Shown piece after piece: positions 16,006 to 24,263 of a stretch of DNA of 64,000 nt. Below the pieces are notes generated by a model that was not told the DNA's origin, ran no database searches, and saw nothing but the letters and a program-made list of their open reading frames with translations. Positions within the stretch are counted from its first letter, which is position 1, and every line of letters begins with the position of its first letter. The DNA comes from JBBDIP01 sp050260675. GTDB lineage: Bacteria; Bacillota; Sulfobacillia; Fermentithermobacillales; Fermentithermobacillaceae. Location: NCBI GenBank assembly GCA_050260675.1, contig JBLNCN010000010.1, positions 62,001 through 126,000 on the forward strand, written 5' to 3'. The position numbers were made by a program, and so were the translations under genes.

Positions 16006-18129
16006 TTGTCATACGTCGCGCTGTACAGAGTTTGGCGCCCCACCAGGTGGGAGGATGTAGTCGACCAGAAGCCGGTCGTCCGCATCCTTAGGAACGCCCT
16101 GGCCGAAGGCAAGGTGTCTCACGCCTACCTGTTTTCAGGCCCTCGCGGGACAGGAAAGACCACAGTCGCGAGGCTCTTGGCCAAAGCTGTCAACTGCGAG
16201 AATCTGGCTGGATCCGAGCCCTGCAACAGCTGCAGGACCTGCGTCTCCATCGCTGAGGGCAGCTCAGTCGATGTCATCGAAATTGACGCCGCCTCCAACC
16301 GCGGCATCGATGAGATACGCAGCCTGCGGGAAAGCGTGAGATATGTCCCGGTAATGGGACGGTACAAGGTATACATTATCGACGAAGTCCACATGCTTAC
16401 CCAGGAAGCGTTCAATGCTCTCCTGAAGACGCTGGAGGAGCCGCCGGAGCATGTCATCTTCGTGCTTGCCACGACGGCCCCCCATAAGATACCGCTCACG
16501 ATAACGTCCCGCTGCCAGCGCTTGGATTTCAGGCGCCTGTCGATCCCAGACATCGAGGGCCAGCTCCATAAGATCCTGACCGCGCTAGCCAATCCGCCGA
16601 CCAAGCAAGAGGGCCTGCCGGGCATGGATGCTCCATCGCAGATGGAAGTCTCCTGGGAGAAGGACGCTCTGCGGCTAATCGCCAGGGCTGCCAGGGGGTC
16701 TATGCGCGATGGGCTTTCCATCCTGGACCTCTGCCTCACGTACGGGAACGGGCGCGTCTCGGCGGATGATGTCCGGGAAATACTCGGCGAAACATCGGCC
16801 CACGTGATGGGACGGCTATTCCGGGCGCTGTCTCAGGCGGACGTGAAGACCGTTTTGGATGTGACTCAGGAAGCCTCAGACAGGGGAAAGGACATGGGCG
16901 AGCTCTGTGAGGAGATAGCCGAGTTCGCTCGAGACCTGCTGCTCATCCGGTCCGGGGGCAGAACTGCCGACATCGGCCGTCCTCAGGACGAGATCTCAGA
17001 CATGACGGCGCTCTCCAAGGCGTTTTCGCCTGCGATGCTCATAGCGCTGCTTGAGGCGACCGGCAAAGCGGCAGCGGAGATAAGAAACCAGGACGATCCC
17101 CGGCTCACGGTGGAGATGGCTCTCCTTGGGCTGTTCCTTTCAGGTGACACCCGGCGGTTGGCGCCTGGACCCGACTCTCCTGCTCCTGCCAAGGAGGCGC
17201 CGCCTCCCGCCCCTACCAGAACTGTCAAACCTGAGACGAAGCCGGTAGATGTACCCCAGGATGATCCCGTCGCAACCGGCGCCGGCGGTGCTCCGGCACC
17301 GGTGGGACCGGCCCAGGAGTCACCCGCGCGAGAAACGACGGCTACGGATACAGTGACTACGGAAGCGGTGCCTGCGAAGCCAACGGCTACCGAAGCGATG
17401 CCTCCGAAGACAGTGGCTGCGGAGGCCCCGGAGACAGTGGTTGCGGAGACGCCGGATAGAGAGGCGACGGCTGCTGATACGACGACTCCAACGAAGTCGG
17501 ATTCCGACGACGAGATTCTGGAGGCCATCAAGGCTTCCTGGCCCGGATTACTGGAAGCCCTCGCAAAGGGCAAGAGGATGATGGCCAGGGCTTACCTCAT
17601 GCCAGCGAGTCCGTTGCGGGTGACCGGAGGAAAGACACTAGTCCTGGCGTACCCCAGGAAGTACGGCACCCACATGGAACAGATAATGGCGCCCGACAAC
17701 AGGAACATAGTGCAGACCTACCTGCACCGCCTGCTGAAACGGAAAATCGACATCCAGGTGGCGGTATCGGATCTCGACCCGGCAGGCTACGGGTCCGGCG
17801 GCAATGGCAGCGATGCCAGCGCCAGCGGAAACGGGACAGGCAGTAATGGGGGCTTTGAACCAGTCCATGGCGGTAACGGAGGCAGCGGCGGTAATGGAGG
17901 AAGCGGACACTACGAAGGCGGCTTTGGCGATAGTGCTCTGGGCGGCTCGTGGTACGGAAACGGCGGGGAGCGCATTGTCGGCAACGCTGACGCCGAGAGC
18001 AGCGCGGATGCCGCGGGCGCCGGGGACGGGAGCCGTGACGGTCGCTCCGATAGGGTCAGTAGCAGCAGAGATTTGCATCCCCTGGTCAAAGCTGCCATAA
18101 CTATACTTGACGGAAAAGTGGTCTCCTAG
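16006..18129 (+). CDS. dnaX: DNA polymerase III gamma/tau subunit
   Basis: A 707-residue clamp-loader ATPase. It starts SYVALYRVWRPTRWEDVVDQ. Walker A GPRGTGKTTVA is at residues 45-55, a zinc module is near 64-79 (CENLAGSEPCNSCRTC), the DEVH Walker B is in YIIDEVHMLT, and the SRC sensor in ITSRCQRLDF. After domain III comes a Thr/Ala/Pro/Glu linker (about 385-505), a folded tau-like segment (SWPGLLEALAKGKRMM...), and then an unusual Gly/Asn/Ser-rich tail (about 590-680). TTG start at 16006 behind GGGAGG. First gene of dnaX-ybaB-recR. Confidence 0.95.
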   Translation: MSYVALYRVWRPTRWEDVVDQKPVVRILRNALAEGKVSHAYLFSGPRGTGKTTVARLLAKAVNCENLAGSEPCNSCRTCVSIAEGSSVDVIEIDAASNRGIDEIRSLRESVRYVPVMGRYKVYIIDEVHMLTQEAFNALLKTLEEPPEHVIFVLATTAPHKIPLTITSRCQRLDFRRLSIPDIEGQLHKILTALANPPTKQEGLPGMDAPSQMEVSWEKDALRLIARAARGSMRDGLSILDLCLTYGNGRVSADDVREILGETSAHVMGRLFRALSQADVKTVLDVTQEASDRGKDMGELCEEIAEFARDLLLIRSGGRTADIGRPQDEISDMTALSKAFSPAMLIALLEATGKAAAEIRNQDDPRLTVEMALLGLFLSGDTRRLAPGPDSPAPAKEAPPPAPTRTVKPETKPVDVPQDDPVATGAGGAPAPVGPAQESPARETTATDTVTTEAVPAKPTATEAMPPKTVAAEAPETVVAETPDREATAADTTTPTKSDSDDEILEAIKASWPGLLEALAKGKRMMARAYLMPASPLRVTGGKTLVLAYPRKYGTHMEQIMAPDNRNIVQTYLHRLLKRKIDIQVAVSDLDPAGYGSGGNGSDASASGNGTGSNGGFEPVHGGNGGSGGNGGSGHYEGGFGDSALGGSWYGNGGERIVGNADAESSADAAGAGDGSRDGRSDRVSSSRDLHPLVKAAITILDGKVVS

Positions 18130-18141
18130 GAGGAAGGACAT

Positions 18142-18477
18142 ATGCCGAGATACCCGGGCCCAGGCGGCTTCGATATGCAGAAACTGATGAGAGAGGCCCA
18201 GAAGCTTCAGGGCGAAATGCAGCGCATCCAGGAAGAACTCGCCGAGAAGACGGTGGAGGGGACAGCCGGGGGCGGCATGGTCAAAGCGGTCATTACCTGT
18301 GGTCTGCAGCTCAAGTCTGTCGAGATCCAGAAAGAAGTCGTTGACCCTGATGATATCGATATGCTGCAGGACCTAATTGTCGCGGCGGTCAACGCCGCCA
18401 TAGCGAAGGCGCAGGAGACGTCCAACCAGGAGATGTCCAAGGTAACGGGCGCTCCCAATATGCCCTTCAAGTTCTAG
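18142..18477 (+). CDS. YbaB/EbfC-family nucleoid-associated protein
   Basis: A 111-residue small DNA-binding protein. The long N-terminal helix (MQKLMREAQKLQGEMQRIQEELAEK) and the core GTAGGGMVKAVITCGLQLKSVEI with VDPDDIDMLQDLIVAAVNAAI are typical of YbaB. Such proteins bind DNA as dimers and are regularly encoded between dnaX and recR. ATG at 18142 behind GGAGGAAGG, 12 bases after dnaX. Confidence 0.94.
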   Translation: MPRYPGPGGFDMQKLMREAQKLQGEMQRIQEELAEKTVEGTAGGGMVKAVITCGLQLKSVEIQKEVVDPDDIDMLQDLIVAAVNAAIAKAQETSNQEMSKVTGAPNMPFKF

Positions 18478-18481
18478 CACA

Positions 18482-19090
18482 ATGCCCGTCATCCCCGAGG
18501 CGATAACCCGCTTGGCCGAGGAGCTCCGCAAACTTCCCGGCGTGGGCCCTAAGACGGCCCAGCGATTGGCTTTTCACCTGGTAGTATCCGGTAGGGAGTC
18601 CATGGATAAGCTCATCTTCGCCCTCGAAGAGGCGAGAGACAAGGTGGGCTACTGCTCGATCTGCGGAAACCTTACGGACATCGACCCCTGCGGGGTCTGC
18701 GCTGATCAAAAGAGGGATGAAAGCCTTCTCTGCGTGGTGGCGTACCCCAAGGACGTCATCGCCATAGAGCGCGCCGGTGGATACCGTGGCTTCTACCACG
18801 TCCTTCACGGGTACATCGAGCCGCTCAAGGGGATCGGCCCGGAGGAGATCAGAGTCAGGGAATTGGTTTCACGCGTTGGGGCCGCGGGCAGCAAGGTGCG
18901 AGAGGTAATCCTCGCCACCAATCCCGACATCGACGGCGAGACAACCGCCCTTTACCTCGCAAAGGCGCTAAAACCTTCAGGCGTCAAGGTCACCAGGTTG
19001 GCGAGAGGATTGCCGTTTGGCGCTGACCTGGACTATGCCGACGAAGTGACCCTAGCCAAGTCTATGGAGACCCGCAGGGAGATCACGTAG
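18482..19090 (+). CDS. recR: Recombination mediator protein RecR
   Basis: A 202-residue protein of normal length. The N-terminal helix-hairpin-helix has LRKLPGVGPKTAQRLAFHLV. The zinc finger is CSICGNLTDIDPCGVC (starting at Cys58). A Toprim domain follows (LCVVAYPKDVIAIER, EVILATNPDIDGETTALYLAK) and the C-terminus is VTRLARGLPFGADLDYADEVTL. It acts with RecO/RecF in loading RecA at gaps. ATG start at 18482, 4 bases after ybaB. Confidence 0.95.
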   Translation: MPVIPEAITRLAEELRKLPGVGPKTAQRLAFHLVVSGRESMDKLIFALEEARDKVGYCSICGNLTDIDPCGVCADQKRDESLLCVVAYPKDVIAIERAGGYRGFYHVLHGYIEPLKGIGPEEIRVRELVSRVGAAGSKVREVILATNPDIDGETTALYLAKALKPSGVKVTRLARGLPFGADLDYADEVTLAKSMETRREIT

Positions 19091-19140
19091 CTACGCTACC
19101 ACCGCGCTCCACCCGACCGCTACGGCCTGCCGCCACGGAC

Positions 19141-19213
19141 CCGCCGTACTGCCATCGGATCTGTCATACTGCCATTCGACCTGCCGTACTGCCACTTGGC
19201 CTGCCCTGCATAG
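19141..19213 (+). repeat. 20-bp degenerate tandem repeat after recR
   Basis: Three in-register 20-bp units (19141-19160, 19161-19180, 19181-19200) share a CTGCCGTACTGCCA-like core, with a partial fourth from 19201 and a possible degraded copy before 19141. No coding potential is apparent in the 207-base recR-yaaL gap. Confidence 0.6.
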
Positions 19214-19297
19214 AATTACCAGTGCTGATCCATACTCCGTGTTGTAGCGGACGGGCCGTCTTTCGCGTACATGTATGTTAGGCAGGGAGTAAGCGTC

Positions 19298-19537
19298 ATG
19301 CAACTACGAAAACCCAAGGCTGACAAGGAGGCCATCGAACGCGAGCAGTTCGTGGCCGCCCTTCGGTCGGCTCAAAGAGAATACGACGTCGCGGTGTCGT
19401 GCTTCGGCGAGGCGGTAGAGCCGGAGATTATCGACGAGTCTATCTTCCTCATGGAGGCAGCCAGGAAGAAGTACGACTATTTCCTCCGCAGAATCCGGGC
19501 AGCCGACGAGAGGGCATCCCACTTCAGGAGACCGTAG
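19298..19537 (+). CDS. yaaL: YaaL-family (DUF2508) small protein
   Basis: 79 residues from the ATG at 19298 (GGGAG upstream). An earlier in-frame ATG at 19271 lacks a good SD. It has the helical DUF2508 pattern (QFVAALRSAQREYDVAVSCFGEAVEPEIIDESIFLMEAARKKYDYFLRR, shown in short stretches). The function is unknown. recR-yaaL-bofA is the order in Bacillus and supports the call. Confidence 0.8.
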   Translation: MQLRKPKADKEAIEREQFVAALRSAQREYDVAVSCFGEAVEPEIIDESIFLMEAARKKYDYFLRRIRAADERASHFRRP

Positions 19538-19581
19538 CCCGCATATCCCGGACACGCATCTCATAGCAATTTGCCGGAGGG

Positions 19582-19848
19582 ATGCGTGTGGACATAAACC
19601 TCATCCTTGGGATTCTTGTAGCCGGCTTGGTCGTTGTCTACCTCGTCAAGGCACTGTCCCGTCCCATCGCCGGAATAGGCAGGATAGTGATGCGTTCGGC
19701 CGTCGCCTTCTGCCTCATATGGGCAGTCAACGTGATTGGCTCCTTCATGGGGTTCCACATGGGCTTGAACCTCGTCTCAGCCTTGACGATCGGTACGCTC
19801 GGGGTTCCTGGAGCAGCCCTTTTACTGGCAATCAAGTATTTGGTGTAA
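19582..19848 (+). CDS. bofA: BofA-family pro-sigma-K processing inhibitor
   Basis: An 88-residue membrane protein with three hydrophobic segments, including the BofA signature GMRS/GRIVMRSAVAFCLIWAVN and GTLGVPGAALLLAIKYL. In Bacillus, BofA holds the SpoIVFB protease inactive in the outer forespore membrane until sigma-K is needed. ATG at 19582 behind GGAGGG (19576-19581) is very close; GTG at 19588 is an equally good start. Its presence supports sporulation capacity. Confidence 0.82.
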   Translation: MRVDINLILGILVAGLVVVYLVKALSRPIAGIGRIVMRSAVAFCLIWAVNVIGSFMGFHMGLNLVSALTIGTLGVPGAALLLAIKYLV

Positions 19849-19865
19849 GACTCCCTGGCCGGCGA

Positions 19866-20813
19866 TTACGGTAGGTAATCCCGCGGATTCACGGGATCGC
19901 CGTTCTTGCGGACCTCAAAGTGGAGGTTTGGCCCCGTCGCGGTTCCGGACTGCCCCACGTAGCCGATGATGTCGCCGGCGTAGACGCGGTCACCCTCTGA
20001 TGCTACGAACCCGGACAAGTGCCCATACCAGGTTTCGATGCCTCCGCCGTGGTCGATGGTGATCAGCCGCCCGTAGCCGGCGTACCAGTCTGCGAAAGTG
20101 ACCTCTCCCGATGCAGCGGCGTAGACGTTGCTCCCTTGGGAGGCAGCGATGTCTATTCCGTCGTGATGGGACGATTGTCCCGACACCGGGTGAATCCGCC
20201 AGCCAAAGGAGCTGCTCACAGGTCCCTTCGCGGGCCACGTGAATGAGGAAGACCTGGACAGAATCTGGAGGGAGCGGGTGACGGTGGCGCCAGGTAGGAG
20301 GAGGATTTGGCCCACCGCGATGTCGTCGGGGCCATCCAGTCCGTTGACCAGCACTATGTCGTCTACGGGGACTGCGTACTTGCTGCTGATCCCGCTCAAG
20401 GTATCGCCGCTCTGGACTTTCACGACCGTTCCGACCCCGTTCTGCATGACGGAAAGCTCTTTCCCGACGCTGATGCGGTCAGGGGATACGATGCCGTTTA
20501 TGTGCGCAATTGAATCAGAGCTTGTATTGAACTGTTTTGCGATGGAGGACAGGGTGTCTCCGCTCTTGACCGTATACTTTACCAGGCTGATCTCCTGCGC
20601 CGGGGTATGGCAGTCGTCAGTCCCCGGGTCGCGCGACCCCGTAGTCAGCCTTTCGGCCTGGATGTCCTGAGGAGAGAGAGTGATTGTGGTGGCAGGCGAA
20701 GGAGCCGGAGCGGGTGGAGTCCGCAAGAAGCCGAAGGCTACCCCCAAGAGTACAAGGCACAAACACACGCCATAGGCTTTCAGTCGCCTATGTGGAAGAA
20801 GGTAGAGGCGCAA
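19866..20813 (-). CDS. LysM-containing M23 metallopeptidase-like protein
   Basis: 315 residues. An N-terminal membrane anchor (about 13-30) is followed by a Pro-rich stretch, two LysM modules (about 78-123 and 130-174, each with VKSGDTL/VQSGDTL) and a peptidase M23 domain (about 195-310). Zinc ligands His217 and Asp221 (HHDGID) and His298 are present, with His265 in WYGH. The usual HLH is NLH, so the His corresponding to LytM His291 is Asn296. It presumably binds or cuts peptidoglycan outside the membrane. It is convergent with bofA and divergent from the SCIFF gene. Confidence 0.88.
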   Translation of the reverse strand: MRLYLLPHRRLKAYGVCLCLVLLGVAFGFLRTPPAPAPSPATTITLSPQDIQAERLTTGSRDPGTDDCHTPAQEISLVKYTVKSGDTLSSIAKQFNTSSDSIAHINGIVSPDRISVGKELSVMQNGVGTVVKVQSGDTLSGISSKYAVPVDDIVLVNGLDGPDDIAVGQILLLPGATVTRSLQILSRSSSFTWPAKGPVSSSFGWRIHPVSGQSSHHDGIDIAASQGSNVYAAASGEVTFADWYAGYGRLITIDHGGGIETWYGHLSGFVASEGDRVYAGDIIGYVGQSGTATGPNLHFEVRKNGDPVNPRDYLP

Positions 20814-20848
20814 CTCGGGGACATCCTCCTCACTTCCATTTTAGTTGG

Positions 20849-20890
20849 ACAGGTAACCGAATTATACCTGTTAGGCAACCAAAAAGGCAA
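20849..20890 (-). promoter_or_regulatory. Promoter and possible operator of the M23 gene
   Basis: Read on the minus strand: TTGCCT (20885-20890), 18 bp, TATAAT (20861-20866). A 7-bp inverted repeat ACAGGTA (20849-20855) / TACCTGT (20865-20871) overlaps the -10 box and could be a repressor site. Confidence 0.6.
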
Positions 20891-20898
20891 TTATGGTG

Positions 20899-20926
20899 TT
20901 GATATCCTCCCCGTCTCCCATATAAT
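20899..20926 (+). promoter_or_regulatory. Promoter of the SCIFF peptide gene
   Basis: TTGATA (20899-20904), 16 bp, TATAAT (20921-20926). The predicted start is near 20933, about 44 bases before scfA. It is back to back with the M23 promoter, the two -35 boxes being only 8 bases apart. Confidence 0.72.
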
Positions 20927-20976
20927 CATATTTGGCTTGTGCCCAAGCGTTGCCTGTATTTGAGAGGAGAATCACC

Positions 20977-21141
20977 GTGAAGAAGGAAAATAACGACAAG
21001 TTGGTCTTGAAGCATATCGTCCCCGCCGTTATCCCGGACTGGAAGAAGGAAAACCCTGCTTGCGAATCCTGCCAAGCCTCGTGCCAGTCCGCCTGCAAGA
21101 CGTCGTGCACTGTCTCGAACCAGCCTTGTCCGGAGAAGTAG
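20977..21141 (+). CDS. scfA: SCIFF six-cysteine precursor peptide
   Basis: A 54-residue ranthipeptide precursor. The C-terminal half has six cysteines (29, 32, 36, 40, 44, 51) in the pattern ACESCQASCQSACKTSC...QPC that defines SCIFF; the N-terminal part (KLVLKHIVPAVIP) is the leader. The GTG at 20977 follows GAGGAG (20963-20968). In clostridia the partner radical SAM enzyme makes thioether crosslinks from these Cys residues. The biological role of SCIFF is not settled. Near-universal occurrence in Clostridia supports the taxonomic call. Confidence 0.95.
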   Translation: MKKENNDKLVLKHIVPAVIPDWKKENPACESCQASCQSACKTSCTVSNQPCPEK

Positions 21142-22532
21142 GCGGCACAAGAAGCGATGTCCATCTCTTCTCGATAGACGGAGTACACCTGGCCTACGAC
21201 GGAGCGTCGGGGGCCCTTCACCGGCTTAGCCCGGTAGGGCGGGATACGCTGGAATGGGCGATCTCCCACCCCGAAACCGTCGGGCAAGAAGCTCCGGCCG
21301 ACCTGCTCCGGGAGCTGTCCGCCCGCCCGGAGACAGAGGTGCGGGAGTCATGGAACGAGATCCGGTACCTCTACGGGAAGACCATTTTCGCGGGCGACTC
21401 CACCATGGAGTCCGCGATCAGGGAGAAGAGCGATCGTAGCGCCCTGGAGGCGGGCCTGAAAGCCATGTGCCTGGATGTCGCTCATGACTGCAACCTGGCC
21501 TGCTCGTACTGCTTCGCGTCGACGGGCAACTTCGGCGGACGGCCTCATCTCATGACAAAGGAAGCCGGGCGGGCCTCCATCGATTTTCTCATTGCCGGCT
21601 CCAAGAGCCGCAAGTACCTGGATGTGGACTTCTTCGGCGGCGAGCCGCTCATGTCGTTCGACGTGGTGAAGGACGTAGTCCGGTACGCCAGGGAAAAGGG
21701 AAAGGAGCGGGGCAAAGAGTTCCGCTTTACCTTGACCACCAATTGCACCCTTTTGGATGAAAGCAAGGTCGCGTTCCTCAATGACCAGGGGATCAGCCTC
21801 ATTCTGAGCATTGACGGGCGTCCCCGCGTCCACAATGCTCAGCGGCGCTTCCGGGATGGACGCCCCAGCCATGCCCAAGCCATAGAGAAAGCGCGGCAGG
21901 CGGCTATATCCCGTGGCGGCAAGGACTACTACATACGGGGGACCTACACAAAGGCCAATCTGGACTTCGACGCCGATATCCGCTACTTGTACGAACAAGG
22001 CTTCAGAAAGCTATCGCTGGAGCCTGCAGTGGGCGACCCGGAAGATGGGCGCTCCATTTCCGAACCGGACTTGCCCGCGCTCAGGGAGTCTTACCTCCGA
22101 ACGGTGAAGTTCTGGCATCGCTGCGCGCAGGCAGGCGACCCCTTTGAGTTCTACCACTTCAACCTGGGCCTCTCCGGCGGCCTGTGCCGCGAGCGCAGGA
22201 TAACCGGCTGCGGCGCGGGGTATGAGTATGTTGCAGTCACCCCAACCGGCGAGGCCTACCCCTGCCACCAGTTGGTCGGCAAACATGAATTCCTCTTGGG
22301 TGATGTAAAAAACGGAATGACCAGATTCGACATGATGGAGGCTTTCCACGCTGCTCGGATCCCCAGCAAGCCGGCGTGTCAGGCCTGCTGGGCCCGCTAC
22401 TTGTGCGGTGGTGGATGCCACGCCCGCGCGATCGCAGCCGGGAACCCTCTTACCCAACCCGACCCGCTTTCCTGTCACATTATGAGAACACGGTTGGAAT
22501 TTGCTCTATACGCTCAAACATTGCGGGTGTGA
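21126..22532 (+). CDS. scfB: SCIFF radical SAM maturase
   Basis: About 468 residues. The radical SAM cluster is Cys122/126/129 (CNLACSYC), followed by FFGGEPLMSFDVV and LTTNCTLLDE. The C-terminal SPASM domain supplies auxiliary cluster ligands (CGAGYEYVAVTPTGEAYPCHQLV, then CQACWARYLCGGGCHARA). An N-terminal recognition domain (DVHLFSIDGVHLAYDGASGALHRL) precedes it. No ATG or GTG lies where the family begins. The TTG at 21126, inside the scfA 3' end, is used here, with low confidence in the start; TTG 21060 is another option. Confidence 0.93.
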   Translation: MSGEVGGTRSDVHLFSIDGVHLAYDGASGALHRLSPVGRDTLEWAISHPETVGQEAPADLLRELSARPETEVRESWNEIRYLYGKTIFAGDSTMESAIREKSDRSALEAGLKAMCLDVAHDCNLACSYCFASTGNFGGRPHLMTKEAGRASIDFLIAGSKSRKYLDVDFFGGEPLMSFDVVKDVVRYAREKGKERGKEFRFTLTTNCTLLDESKVAFLNDQGISLILSIDGRPRVHNAQRRFRDGRPSHAQAIEKARQAAISRGGKDYYIRGTYTKANLDFDADIRYLYEQGFRKLSLEPAVGDPEDGRSISEPDLPALRESYLRTVKFWHRCAQAGDPFEFYHFNLGLSGGLCRERRITGCGAGYEYVAVTPTGEAYPCHQLVGKHEFLLGDVKNGMTRFDMMEAFHAARIPSKPACQACWARYLCGGGCHARAIAAGNPLTQPDPLSCHIMRTRLEFALYAQTLRV

Positions 22533-22700
22533 CGGAAGGAAAACATAACGCAGGATAGAATATGATGTTTTGGTTACTGCCCGCCTCTTCTGGCAATACT
22601 GTGGAAGTCGCGGGAATGCTTGTACAAGCAGTACAAAAAGCCCGATAGTTTCTCTGTAAACAATCCCAAGACATCCATTCTGCTGAGGTGCAACTATCAG

Positions 22701-24146
22701 ATGGCCGGCGTTCGCTATGGTGTTCCGCACAAGAGGCTAAACCGGGAAAGGTACCGGAGGATCCAGCTGGGGATAAGAAGGGTCACGAAGCCCGGCTCTT
22801 CCGGCAGACTAAGCTACACCCGTAACATGCTGTTTATGTTGGTATTCAGTCTCGCCGCCATCCTCGCCATAAAGGTTGCCGCCACTCAGGCCACCTTTGC
22901 CGTTCTTGTTGACGGCACCCCGATAGGCGCAATCGAGGAGCGGCAGGTCTTCGAAGACATCATCGGCAAGCTCGTCGAAAATGAAGGCATGCGTCTGGGC
23001 GCCGAAGTGGTCCTATCAAATGAGGTAACGGTTCTGCCAAACAAAGATAAAGCCTTGAAACTGATGACTCCCGACGAGATGGCCGACGCCCTTCGAGAGG
23101 CAGTCTCCCTCCAGGCTAAAGGGCACGTCATAACCGTGAACGGCGAAGAGATCGTGGCCTTGGCTTCTGAGGAAGAGGCGCACGGCGTGGTGTCGGATCT
23201 TCGCGCGGTCTACGTACAGGCGATCATGTCCTCCGAGAACGCCAAGATAGAAGACGTGTTCATCAGAGAAGAAGTGGGGATCGTCGAGAAGGAAGTCCCC
23301 AGCAACATCTTCAGGACTCGAGAGGAAGCGGTGAGGATCCTCTCCCGCGGAACCGACAAGATCATGAACTACACCGTGAGGCGGGGGGACTCTCTCTGGG
23401 CTATTGCCGAGGCCAATCACCTCTCGGTCAGCGACTTGCTGAAGGCCAATCCCGAAGTTGGCGATGGAGACTTCATCAAGGAAGGCCAGAGCCTCAACTT
23501 GGTGGTGGCGGACCCCTACGTCACCGTCGCTTCCAAAGAGACCGTCACGTATACCGTATCCATCCCGTACTCGGTCAACGTCTCGTACGATGCGGGAATG
23601 TGGCCCTGGCAGGAGACGGTGACCGAGCCCGGCCGTTCCGGCAAGAAGGAAGTAACTCAGCAGATCACCCGGGAGAACGGTAAGGAGATCGCCAGGACCA
23701 CTCTAGGCGAGAGAGTGCTCTCCTACCCCGTCACCCGCAAGATAGTCCGCGGTTCAAAACAAGTTCCCCCCATGGGCTCGGGCCAGATGGCGTGGCCGGT
23801 CCAGGGAACCATCAGCTCCTACTTTGGATGGCGCTGGGGTTCACTCCATCAAGGTCTAGACATCGCCGCCAGCACCGGTACAAAGATCATTGCAGCCGAC
23901 GCGGGCATGGTCAGTTTCGCTGCTTGGAACGGCGGGTACGGGTATCTCGTCAAGATCGATCACGGAGGCGGGAAGGAGACCTACTACGGTCACATGTCCA
24001 AGTTTGCCGTGAAGGTCGGGGATACCGTTGCCAAGGGGGACGTCATTGGATACGTCGGCTCCACGGGCAACTCCACCGGACCTCACCTCCACTTTGAGGT
24101 GCGGGAAGGCGGAGTCGCCAAGAATCCTCTGAACTACTACAAATAG
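22701..24146 (+). CDS. G5/LysM-containing M23 peptidase
   Basis: 481 residues from the ATG at 22701 (GAGGTG 12 bases upstream); the frame extends back to a TTG at 22620. A basic N-terminus and a single membrane segment (MLFMLVFSLAAILAIKV) anchor a long exported part. LysM is near residues 222-270 (YTVRRGDSLWAIAEANHLS), a G5 domain is near 280-350 (VTYTVSIPYSVNVSYD ... GKKEVTQQITRENGKEI), and M23 is at the C-terminus with HQGLDIAAS, YYGHMSKF and a complete GPHLHFEVREGG. The full HLH motif makes this a likely active endopeptidase, unlike the first M23 protein at 19.9 kb. Confidence 0.9.
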   Translation: MAGVRYGVPHKRLNRERYRRIQLGIRRVTKPGSSGRLSYTRNMLFMLVFSLAAILAIKVAATQATFAVLVDGTPIGAIEERQVFEDIIGKLVENEGMRLGAEVVLSNEVTVLPNKDKALKLMTPDEMADALREAVSLQAKGHVITVNGEEIVALASEEEAHGVVSDLRAVYVQAIMSSENAKIEDVFIREEVGIVEKEVPSNIFRTREEAVRILSRGTDKIMNYTVRRGDSLWAIAEANHLSVSDLLKANPEVGDGDFIKEGQSLNLVVADPYVTVASKETVTYTVSIPYSVNVSYDAGMWPWQETVTEPGRSGKKEVTQQITRENGKEIARTTLGERVLSYPVTRKIVRGSKQVPPMGSGQMAWPVQGTISSYFGWRWGSLHQGLDIAASTGTKIIAADAGMVSFAAWNGGYGYLVKIDHGGGKETYYGHMSKFAVKVGDTVAKGDVIGYVGSTGNSTGPHLHFEVREGGVAKNPLNYYK

Positions 24147-24263
24147 CTCCCGCATCCGCACAATACGTGTCGTATACCAGGATCTTCTGACCCATTGGGG
24201 GCAGGAATAACGCAGGACGTACCGTATTCATGCATGGATGGCATTATTGCGGGGGAGCATCGT

